Shown here in pieces: positions 57,745 to 64,000 of a stretch of 64,000 nucleotides of DNA. The notes beneath the pieces are model-generated. The model saw only the letters and a list, made by a program, of their open reading frames with translations. It searched no databases and was not told the origin of the DNA. Origin of the DNA: Pantoea agglomerans NBRC 102470 (GTDB lineage Bacteria; Pseudomonadota; Gammaproteobacteria; Enterobacterales; Enterobacteriaceae); contig NZ_BCZA01000012.1 in assembly GCF_001598475.1 (NCBI RefSeq), forward strand, positions 1-64,000, written 5' to 3'. Position 1 is the first letter of the stretch. Each line of letters starts with the position of its first letter. A program made the translations under genes and the position numbers.

Positions 57745-58266
57745 ATGGCAGAGAAACGCAATATCTTTCTGGTTGGGCCGATGGGTGCCGGCAAAAGCAC
57801 TATTGGCCGTCAGTTGGCTCAGCAACTCAACATGGAGTTCTTCGATTCCGATCAGGAAATTGAGCGACGCACCGGAGCGGATGTGGGCTGGGTTTTTGAT
57901 GTCGAAGGCGAAGCTGGCTTTCGCGATCGCGAAGAAAAAATCATTAACGAACTGACCGAGAAGCAAGGCATCGTCCTGGCGACAGGCGGTGGTTCCGTCA
58001 AATCCCGGGAAACGCGTAATCGTCTCTCCGCCCGCGGTGTTGTGGTTTATCTTGAAACCACCATCGAGAAGCAACTGGCGCGCACCCAACGTGACAAAAA
58101 ACGTCCGTTGCTGCAGGTGGATTCACCGCCGCGTGAAGTGCTCGAAGCGCTGGCTGGCGAACGTAACCCGCTCTACGAAGAGATCGCCGATGTAACCATT
58201 CGCACAGATGATCAGAGTGCGAAAGTGGTGGCGAATCAGATTATCCACATGTTGGAAAAAAGTTGA
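57745..58266 (+). CDS. aroK: Shikimate kinase I AroK
   Basis: Phosphorylates shikimate at the 3-hydroxyl in the common aromatic amino-acid pathway. The 173-residue protein has the length of E. coli AroK and closely resembles it. The P-loop is GPMGAGKST (11-19), followed by FFDSDQEIE and the LATGGGSV motif around 76-83. The ATG at 57745 has only a weak ribosome site. It begins the run aroK-aroB-damX-dam-rpe-gph-trpS. Confidence 0.97.
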   Translation: MAEKRNIFLVGPMGAGKSTIGRQLAQQLNMEFFDSDQEIERRTGADVGWVFDVEGEAGFRDREEKIINELTEKQGIVLATGGGSVKSRETRNRLSARGVVVYLETTIEKQLARTQRDKKRPLLQVDSPPREVLEALAGERNPLYEEIADVTIRTDDQSAKVVANQIIHMLEKS

Positions 58267-58304
58267 TCCAACGTTCGAAGGCTCCTTAACAGGTATCGGG
58301 CATC

Positions 58305-59393
58305 ATGGAGAAGATCACCGTCTCACTGGGGGAACGCAGTTACCCCATCACTATCGCTGCCGGACTGTTTAACGATCCGGCTTCTTTTTGGCCGCTAACC
58401 GCGGGCGAAAACGCCATGGTGGTGACAAACCAGACGCTGGCTCCGCTTTATCTTGACCAGCTGACGGCGCTGCTGACGGCGGCAGGTGTAAAAGTGGATC
58501 AGGTGATCTTACCCGACGGCGAGCAATATAAGACGCTGGCCGTGATGGATCAGGTTTTTACCGCGCTCCTGCAAAAGCCGCACGGTCGTGATACGACGCT
58601 TATCGCCTTAGGCGGCGGCGTCATTGGCGATCTTACCGGTTTTGCTGCGGCCAGTTATCAGCGTGGCGTACGCTTTATTCAGGTACCGACCACCTTACTG
58701 TCGCAGGTCGACTCTTCGGTTGGCGGCAAAACGGCCGTTAACCATCCGCTGGGCAAAAACATGATCGGCGCGTTTTATCAACCCGCGTCGGTGGTGATTG
58801 ATACTGCCTGTCTGCAGACGTTGCCCGCGCGCGAACTGGCGTCGGGTCTGGCGGAAGTGATTAAGTACGGCATCATCCTCGACGGTGCGTTTTTCCAGTG
58901 GCTGGAGCAGAATCTTGATGCCCTGCTGGCGCTGGATGAACAGGCGCTGGCGTACTGCATTCGTCGCTGCTGTGAACTGAAAGCCGAAGTCGTGGCCGCC
59001 GATGAACGTGAAAACGGTCAGCGGGCGTTGCTGAATCTGGGCCATACTTTTGGTCATGCGATTGAAGCACACATGGGCTATGGCAACTGGCTGCACGGTG
59101 AAGCGATTGCAGCGGGCATGGTGATGGCGGCACGCACGGCTGAACGCCTGGGGCAGTTCCAGGCGCAGGAGACGGATCGCATTATTGCCCTGTTCCTGCG
59201 TGCCGGTTTGCCGGTACATGGGCCTGAGGCGATGAGTGCGGAGATGTATCTGCCGCACATGATGCGCGATAAGAAAGTTCTGGCGGGCGAATTGCGGCTG
59301 GTACTCCCGCTGTCGATTGGCCGCTCTGAAGTGCGTGGTAGCGTGGCACATGATATGGTGCTGGCTGCAATTAATGATTGTCAGCAATCCTGA
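58305..59393 (+). CDS. aroB: 3-dehydroquinate synthase AroB
   Basis: NAD- and metal-dependent enzyme turning DAHP into 3-dehydroquinate, the second step of the shikimate pathway. The protein has 362 residues, like E. coli AroB. Visible are the NAD-binding [19 protein letters not shown] region near 103-121, the [13 protein letters not shown] segment, and the metal ligands in GLAEVIKYG and [13 protein letters not shown]. It follows aroK by 38 bases. Confidence 0.97.
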   Translation: MEKITVSLGERSYPITIAAGLFNDPASFWPLTAGENAMVVTNQTLAPLYLDQLTALLTAAGVKVDQVILPDGEQYKTLAVMDQVFTALLQKPHGRDTTLIALGGGVIGDLTGFAAASYQRGVRFIQVPTTLLSQVDSSVGGKTAVNHPLGKNMIGAFYQPASVVIDTACLQTLPARELASGLAEVIKYGIILDGAFFQWLEQNLDALLALDEQALAYCIRRCCELKAEVVAADERENGQRALLNLGHTFGHAIEAHMGYGNWLHGEAIAAGMVMAARTAERLGQFQAQETDRIIALFLRAGLPVHGPEAMSAEMYLPHMMRDKKVLAGELRLVLPLSIGRSEVRGSVAHDMVLAAINDCQQS

Positions 59394-59465
59394 GATTAAG
59401 CAGTTGAGTGGTGACGCGGCGCGCAGGGTGCGCAGTGCGGAATGCCGCTTTACGGAGGAGGCAAA

Positions 59466-60518
59466 ATGGATGAGTTTAAACCGGAAGATGAGTTAAAACC
59501 TGACGCCAGCGATCGCCGTCCCTCGCGCCCTCGTAAGTCGTCTCCCGCAGCCAAAATACCGGTTTCGCGCCAGCGCATCATGATGGGTGTCGGGATCCTG
59601 GTTCTGCTGTTACTGGTACTGGGTATTGGTTCGGCGCTGAATGGCCCGGATGAGAAAAAACCTGCGACTGCGGGCAATACGCCTGCCGCTGGTGGCGGTT
59701 CCGGCAGCGAAAAGAATATCGACCTGGCCGGCTCCTCTTCCATGTCGGGTGGACAGACGACGCCGACTGGCGTGCAGACCACGCCAGCTACCAGCGAAAA
59801 TAACGCGGCGACCAGCGGTAATGCTGTGTCTGACCCGCAGCGCGACGTCTCAATGCCGCCTGTGGCTTCAACGCCTACGCAGGCCGCCCCTGTTGAGACG
59901 CCAGCAAATCAGCAGCGTGTCACGCTGCCGGGCGATCTGAACAGCGCGCTGAGTAATCAGCAGCAGCAGGTCGACAGTGCCGCGATGGGCACGCAGGGTG
60001 GCAGTTCACTGCCAACAGCCCCTGCCACGGTCAGCGGCAATGCCGGAACGGCTGCGAATCCGGTTACGGCCCCTGCAGGCCGTCAGACGCCAAACAAATC
60101 AAACGCTTCTGCCCGTCCGGCGCACGATTCATCGCATAAAACTGCTTCGAAGCCTGCAACCCGTGACAGCAAAACACATACCACGCCAGCACGTACGCCA
60201 GCCCCTTCTGCTCCGGCCACTGCGGCGGCAGGCAGCAGTTCAGCCAGCAAATCATTACCAGGCGGCAGCTATACCCTGCAGCTGAGCGGTGCATCGAAGG
60301 CGGAAAGCCTGAATGCCTGGGCTAAGCAGCAGAATCTGAGTGGGTATCACGTCTACAAAACCACCCGTAACGGTCAGTCGTGGTACGTGCTGGTGAGTGG
60401 TTCCTATGCCACACCGGCTGATGCCAAACGCGCGGTAGCCTCACTGCCTGCCGAAGTGCGTGCGAAGAACCCGTGGGTTAAACCAGTAAGCCAGGTGAAG
60501 AAAGAAGCCAGCCAATAG
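59466..60518 (+). CDS. damX: Cell-division SPOR-domain protein DamX (shortened cytoplasmic part)
   Basis: A bitopic inner-membrane protein that accumulates at the septum through its SPOR domain. It has 350 residues against 428 in E. coli. The first 15 residues (MDEFKPEDELKPDAS) match E. coli closely, but the long acidic cytoplasmic stretch is missing. The membrane helix falls at about 39-57 rather than near 103-123. A Ser/Thr/Ala/Pro-rich periplasmic linker leads to a C-terminal SPOR domain (SYTLQLSGASKAESLNAWA, then WYVLVSGSYAT). The ATG follows GGAGGAGGCAAA. A terminator-like hairpin follows. Confidence 0.93.
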   Translation: MDEFKPEDELKPDASDRRPSRPRKSSPAAKIPVSRQRIMMGVGILVLLLLVLGIGSALNGPDEKKPATAGNTPAAGGGSGSEKNIDLAGSSSMSGGQTTPTGVQTTPATSENNAATSGNAVSDPQRDVSMPPVASTPTQAAPVETPANQQRVTLPGDLNSALSNQQQQVDSAAMGTQGGSSLPTAPATVSGNAGTAANPVTAPAGRQTPNKSNASARPAHDSSHKTASKPATRDSKTHTTPARTPAPSAPATAAAGSSSASKSLPGGSYTLQLSGASKAESLNAWAKQQNLSGYHVYKTTRNGQSWYVLVSGSYATPADAKRAVASLPAEVRAKNPWVKPVSQVKKEASQ

Positions 60519-60525
60519 CGGATGT

Positions 60526-60549
60526 GGGGCCAGTTTCTGGCCCCGTTTT
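60526..60549 (+). terminator. Rho-independent terminator/attenuator between damX and dam
   Basis: GGGGCCAG (60526-60533) pairs perfectly with CTGGCCCC (60537-60544) around TTT, then GTTTTA follows. The T-run is short, so read-through into dam is likely. It may set Dam levels. Confidence 0.75.
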
Positions 60550-60611
60550 AAGCGCAGATCTGCTGTCGGTCCAGCCACAGCCTCACAATAAGATGTAATA
60601 ACCACGACAGC

Positions 60612-61427
60612 ATGAAAAAAAATCGCGCTTTCCTGAAATGGGCAGGGGGAAAATTTCCCTTAGTAGAAGAGATCCATCGCCATCTGCCGCAAGGCGACTG
60701 TCTGGTAGAACCCTTTGTTGGCGCGGGTTCGGTGTTTCTGAACACTGAATTTGATCGCTACCATCTGGCTGATATCAACAGTGACCTGATTAATCTCTAT
60801 AACATTGTTAAAACGCGCACGGAGGATTTCATCCGTGACGCGCAGCTGCTGTTTACGCCGGAAAGTAACAACGAGATCTGTTATTACCAGCGTCGCACCG
60901 AATTTAACACCAGCACCGACGCCTACCTGCGCGCGCTGTTGTTCCTCTATCTGAACCGTCACTGTTACAACGGCCTCTGTCGCTATAACCTGCGTGGCGA
61001 GTTCAACGTGCCGTTTGGCCGCTATCGCAAACCCTACTTTCCGGAAGCAGAACTGTTATGGTTTGCCGAGCGTGCGCAAAAAGCGACGTTTGTCTGTGAA
61101 TCGTACGATGTTACCCTGACCAATGCCGGTAAAGGCTCGGTAGTCTATTGCGATCCGCCTTATGCGCCGCTGTCGGCAACGGCCAATTTCACGGCTTATC
61201 ACACCAACAGCTTCAGCCTGCGTGAGCAGGAGAACCTGGCGGCGTTAGCGGCAAAGCTGGCTTCGTCGGAGAACCGGATACCGGTACTGATTTCTAACCA
61301 CGACACTGCACTGACGCGTTTATGGTATCAGGATGCAGAGTTACATGTGGTCAAAGCCCGGCGTTCTATCAGCCGAAGCATAACGGGTCGCACCAAGGTC
61401 GACGAACTGCTGGCACTTTATAGCTAG
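60612..61427 (+). CDS. dam: DNA adenine methyltransferase Dam
   Basis: Methylates adenine N6 in GATC, guiding mismatch repair, replication timing and gene control. The protein has 271 residues (E. coli 278). AdoMet-binding motif FVGAGS at residues 35-40 and catalytic DPPY at 181-184 are intact. The ribosome site is weak, as is common for dam, and a terminator-like hairpin stands 63 bases upstream; both would keep expression low. Confidence 0.97.
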   Translation: MKKNRAFLKWAGGKFPLVEEIHRHLPQGDCLVEPFVGAGSVFLNTEFDRYHLADINSDLINLYNIVKTRTEDFIRDAQLLFTPESNNEICYYQRRTEFNTSTDAYLRALLFLYLNRHCYNGLCRYNLRGEFNVPFGRYRKPYFPEAELLWFAERAQKATFVCESYDVTLTNAGKGSVVYCDPPYAPLSATANFTAYHTNSFSLREQENLAALAAKLASSENRIPVLISNHDTALTRLWYQDAELHVVKARRSISRSITGRTKVDELLALYS

Positions 61428-61454
61428 TCTGTTTCGTCCGCGACCAACGCATTA

Positions 61455-61474
61455 CGCCAGCCTGCGTGCTGGCG
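61455..61474 (+). other. Hairpin between dam and rpe
   Basis: CGCCAGC (61455-61461) and GCTGGCG (61468-61474) pair around CTGCGT, 20 bases before the rpe ATG. Without a T-run it is more likely to modulate mRNA stability or rpe translation than to terminate. Confidence 0.4.
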
Positions 61475-61494
61475 CACAACAGTGGGAGAATCGG

Positions 61495-62178
61495 ATGAAA
61501 CAATATTTGCTGGCCCCTTCAATCCTTTCGGCGGACTTTGCTCGCCTGGGCGAAGACACAGCCAAAGCGCTGGCGGCCGGAGGTGACGTGGTTCACTTCG
61601 ACGTGATGGACAACCACTACGTGCCTAATCTGACCATGGGTCCGATGGTGCTGAAAGCACTGCGCGACTATGGCATCACTGCCCCCATCGATGTGCATCT
61701 GATGGTGAAGCCGGTAGATGCGCTAATCCCTGATTTCGCCAAAGCGGGTGCCACCTACATCACCTTTCATCCCGAAGCCAGCGAACACGTTGACCGCACC
61801 CTGCAAATCATCAAAGAGCATGGCTGCAAAGCGGGTCTGGTGTTTAACCCGGCGACCCCGCTGAGCTACCTCGATTACGTCATGGATAAGCTGGATATCA
61901 TTCTGCTGATGTCAGTGAACCCTGGCTTTGGCGGTCAGTCATTTATTCCTGGTACACTGGATAAACTGCGTGAAGCGCGCAGGCGTATCGATCAGAGCGG
62001 TTACAGCATTCGCCTTGAAGTGGATGGCGGCGTGAAGATCGACAATATTGGCCAGATCGCTGCCGCCGGTGCCGACATGTTTGTCGCCGGTTCCGCGATC
62101 TTCGGTCACCCTGACTATAAAAAAGTGATCGATGATATGCGCAACGAACTGGAGAAGGCCAATGGCTCATTTCACTGA
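61495..62178 (+). CDS. rpe: Ribulose-phosphate 3-epimerase Rpe
   Basis: Interconverts ribulose-5-phosphate and xylulose-5-phosphate in the pentose phosphate pathway. The protein has 227 residues (E. coli 225), a TIM barrel with the metal ligands in [14 protein letters not shown] near 33-46 and HLMVKPVD, and the catalytic aspartate in LEVDGGV. GGGAGAATCGG precedes the ATG. It overlaps gph by 17 bases. Confidence 0.97.
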   Translation: MKQYLLAPSILSADFARLGEDTAKALAAGGDVVHFDVMDNHYVPNLTMGPMVLKALRDYGITAPIDVHLMVKPVDALIPDFAKAGATYITFHPEASEHVDRTLQIIKEHGCKAGLVFNPATPLSYLDYVMDKLDIILLMSVNPGFGGQSFIPGTLDKLREARRRIDQSGYSIRLEVDGGVKIDNIGQIAAAGADMFVAGSAIFGHPDYKKVIDDMRNELEKANGSFH

Positions 62179-62839
62179 TATTCGTGCGCTGGCGTTTGAT
62201 CTCGATGGGACACTGGTGGATAGCGCACCCGGCCTGGCCGATGCGATTGACCGCACGCTGAACGACCTCCGTCTGCCGCAGGCGGGCCTTGAGCGTGTCT
62301 CAACCTGGATTGGCAACGGCGCGGATATCATGATGGCCCGCGCGCTGACCTTCGCGCTGGGCCGTGAGCCGCAGCCGGAAGAGCAGCGTGATGCGCGGGC
62401 GCTGTTTGACCGACATTATGCCGATACCGTGGATGCGGGCAGTACGCTGTTTCCACAGGTAAAGCAGACGCTGGCCGCCTTAAAGGCCGCCGGGCTGCCG
62501 ATGGCGATAGTCACCAACAAGCCGACGCCGTTTGTGGCACCGCTGCTGGAGTCGCTTGGCATTGCTGATGCGTTTTCGCTGATTATCGGTGGCGACGATG
62601 TGCCGGTTAAAAAACCGCATCCTGCGGCAATTTTTATGGTGCTGGGCACCTTTGGTGTGTTGCCGAATGAGTTGCTGTTTGTCGGCGACTCACGCAATGA
62701 TATCCAGGCGGCACAGGCGGCGGGCGTACCCAATATCGGCATGACCTTTGGCTATAACTATGGCGAGCCGATTGCCACCAGCCAGCCCGATTTAACCCTC
62801 GACTCTTTCGACGAACTTTTGCCCGCTCTGGGGCTGTAA
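62162..62839 (+). CDS. gph: Phosphoglycolate phosphatase Gph
   Basis: HAD phosphatase that removes 2-phosphoglycolate, formed for example during repair of oxidative DNA strand ends. The protein has 225 residues (E. coli 252), shorter mainly because an internal stretch of about 15 residues after the TFALGRE region and the E. coli C-terminal tail are absent. The nucleophile motif [10 protein letters not shown] lies at 12-21; motif [10 protein letters not shown] and motif [11 protein letters not shown] are intact. The ATG at 62162 lies within the end of rpe, so translation is coupled. Confidence 0.95.
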   Translation: MAHFTDIRALAFDLDGTLVDSAPGLADAIDRTLNDLRLPQAGLERVSTWIGNGADIMMARALTFALGREPQPEEQRDARALFDRHYADTVDAGSTLFPQVKQTLAALKAAGLPMAIVTNKPTPFVAPLLESLGIADAFSLIIGGDDVPVKKPHPAAIFMVLGTFGVLPNELLFVGDSRNDIQAAQAAGVPNIGMTFGYNYGEPIATSQPDLTLDSFDELLPALGL

Positions 62840-62855
62840 ATATCAGGACATAAGT

Positions 62856-63857
62856 ATGAAACCCATCGTTTTCAGCGGCGCACAGCCGTCCGGCGAACTG
62901 ACCATTGGCAACTATATGGGAGCGCTGCGTCAGTGGGTGCAGATGCAGGATGATTTCCACTGCATTTATTGCATCGTTGATCTGCACGCTATCACCGTGC
63001 GTCAGGATCCTGTTGCACTGCGTAAAGCGACGCTGGACACGCTGGCGCTCTATCTGGCCTGTGGTATAGACCCGCAAAAAAGCACCATCTTCGTTCAGTC
63101 GCATGTGCCAGAGCACACGCAGCTGAGCTGGATCCTGAATTGCTATGCCTACTTCGGTGAACTGAGCCGCATGACGCAGTTTAAGGATAAATCAGCGCGT
63201 TACGAAGAGAACATTAACGCCGGTCTGTTCGACTATCCGGTGCTGATGGCGGCTGACATTCTGCTCTATCAGACCCATCAGGTGCCGGTGGGTGAAGATC
63301 AGAAGCAGCATCTGGAGCTGAGCCGCGATATCGCGCACCGCTTCAATACGATCTACGGCGATATCTTCAAAGTACCAGAGCCGTTGATTCCGAAGTCTGG
63401 CGCGCGCGTGATGTCGCTGCTGGAACCGACGAAGAAGATGTCCAAGTCTGACGATAACCGCAATAACGTGATCGGCCTGCTGGAAGATCCGAAAGCGGTC
63501 GTGAAGAAGATTAAACGCGCCGTCACCGATTCTGAAGAGCCGCCAGTGGTGCGCTACGATATCAAAGAGAAAGCAGGCGTCTCTAACCTGCTGGATATTC
63601 TGTCGGGCGTGACCGGTAAAACTATCGCCGAGCTGGAGCAGGAGTTCGAAGGCAAGATGTATGGTCACCTGAAGGGCGCAGTAGCCGATGCTGTGTCGGG
63701 TATGCTCTCTGAGCTGCAGGAGCGTTATCACAGCTTCCGCAACGATGAAGCACTGCTGGAGCAGGTGATGCGTGATGGCGCGGCCAAAGCACGCGCACAG
63801 GCGCAGGAAACGCTGAAGAAGGTGTATCAGGCGGTAGGCTTTGTCGCGATGCCGTAA
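62856..63857 (+). CDS. trpS: Tryptophanyl-tRNA synthetase TrpS
   Basis: Charges tRNA-Trp with tryptophan. A class I synthetase of 333 residues (E. coli 334). The HIGH-type motif appears as [12 protein letters not shown] near 10-21 and the KMSKS loop as KKMSKSDDN near 192-200. It lies 16 bases after gph, and a strong terminator follows. Last gene of the aroK-to-trpS run. Confidence 0.98.
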   Translation: MKPIVFSGAQPSGELTIGNYMGALRQWVQMQDDFHCIYCIVDLHAITVRQDPVALRKATLDTLALYLACGIDPQKSTIFVQSHVPEHTQLSWILNCYAYFGELSRMTQFKDKSARYEENINAGLFDYPVLMAADILLYQTHQVPVGEDQKQHLELSRDIAHRFNTIYGDIFKVPEPLIPKSGARVMSLLEPTKKMSKSDDNRNNVIGLLEDPKAVVKKIKRAVTDSEEPPVVRYDIKEKAGVSNLLDILSGVTGKTIAELEQEFEGKMYGHLKGAVADAVSGMLSELQERYHSFRNDEALLEQVMRDGAAKARAQAQETLKKVYQAVGFVAMP

Positions 63858-63877
63858 TGGCTGAGCAGACAACCAGG

Positions 63878-63907
63878 ACGGCGGGCATTGTGCCCGCCGT
63901 TTTTATT
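63878..63907. terminator. Terminator after trpS
   Basis: ACGGCGGGCA (63878-63887) pairs perfectly with TGCCCGCCGT (63891-63900) around TTG, followed by TTTTATTT. It ends the aroK-trpS transcript and lies between two convergent genes. Confidence 0.95.
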
Positions 63908-63915
63908 TGCCGGAC

Positions 63916-64000
63916 TCAGAACCAGCGCAGGCTGTCACGCAGACTTACCACGCTGCCGATGATCATCAGGCTGGGACTGGTCACCTGACCGGCTAACGCT
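63916..64000 (-). CDS. cysG: Siroheme synthase CysG, C-terminal end (partial)
   Basis: Only the last 27 residues are in the window, ending VTSPSLMIIGSVVSLRDSLRWF at the stop codon TGA (complement of 63916-63918). This fits the C-terminus of the CysG methyltransferase domain (VASPSLIIVGRVVALRD-type). The enzyme makes siroheme for sulfite and nitrite reductases. The gene continues beyond the right edge and converges on trpS. Confidence 0.75.
   Translation of the reverse strand, partial: ALAGQVTSPSLMIIGSVVSLRDSLRWF

Overview
The window is a chromosomal segment of a gamma-proteobacterium of the order Enterobacterales, most likely Pantoea or a close Erwiniaceae relative (inference). Nearly every protein is recognisable as the counterpart of an Escherichia coli gene from the yhhY-to-cysG part of the chromosome, in the same order and with near-identical lengths. 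Gene blocks are missing or exchanged relative to E. coli, and the coding sequence is GC-rich. No tRNA, rRNA, phage, insertion sequence or CRISPR array was seen.

Layout. 1-7.0 kb: the acetyltransferase yhhY, an intact Fur-controlled ryhB small RNA gene with promoter and terminator, pirin yhhW, the gluconate genes gntR, gntK and gntU (GntR operator and CRP-like site before gntK), MarC-family yhgN, and asd. 7.1-16.5 kb: the glycogen operon glgBXCAP. 16.7-24.7 kb: a complete malonate decarboxylase cluster, mdcABCDEFGH on the minus strand with its LysR-type regulator mdcR convergent to it. It sits where E. coli joins glgP to the glpD region and is the main accessory block. 25.1-28.8 kb: glpD facing glpEGR, with tandem GlpR operators before glpD. 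29-33.5 kb: malPQ, with neither malT nor the rtc genes beside them. 33.7-35.9 kb: nfuA (IscR-type site), gntX and bioH. 36.0-38.0 kb: a small exported BhsA-family protein and a GH13 sugar phosphorylase of the YcjM type, where E. coli carries feoABC. 38.1-46.0 kb: tex, greB, a YjbE-like small secreted protein, ompR-envZ and pckA. 46.1-51.2 kb: the igaA-yrfG-hslR-hslO run, with nudE divergent. 51.3-57.4 kb: mrcA, and the divergent hofMNOPQ cluster related to the pilMNOPQ machinery. 57.7-63.9 kb: aroK-aroB-damX-dam-rpe-gph-trpS, then the 3' end of a convergent cysG.

How the genes work together. Much of the window handles carbon and storage. Gluconate is imported and phosphorylated (GntU, GntK). 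Glycogen is built by GlgC, GlgA and GlgB and broken down by GlgP and GlgX. Maltodextrin is processed by MalP and MalQ. Glycerol-3-phosphate is oxidised by GlpD, malonate is decarboxylated by Mdc, and PckA starts gluconeogenesis. The rest covers envelope work (PBP1A, DamX, EnvZ/OmpR, IgaA), redox and iron homeostasis (RyhB, NfuA, Hsp33), and core metabolism.

No wholly new multi-gene system is evident. The most informative signals are regulatory (ryhB, the IscR site at nfuA, tandem GlpR operators, the GntR/CRP region, a candidate MdcR site, a hairpin terminator inside the damX-dam operon) or are synteny changes. There is also a shortened DamX cytoplasmic domain and an interspersed repeat present at both 2-51 and 33631-33680. 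Functions come from recognising families by reading; no database search was run.
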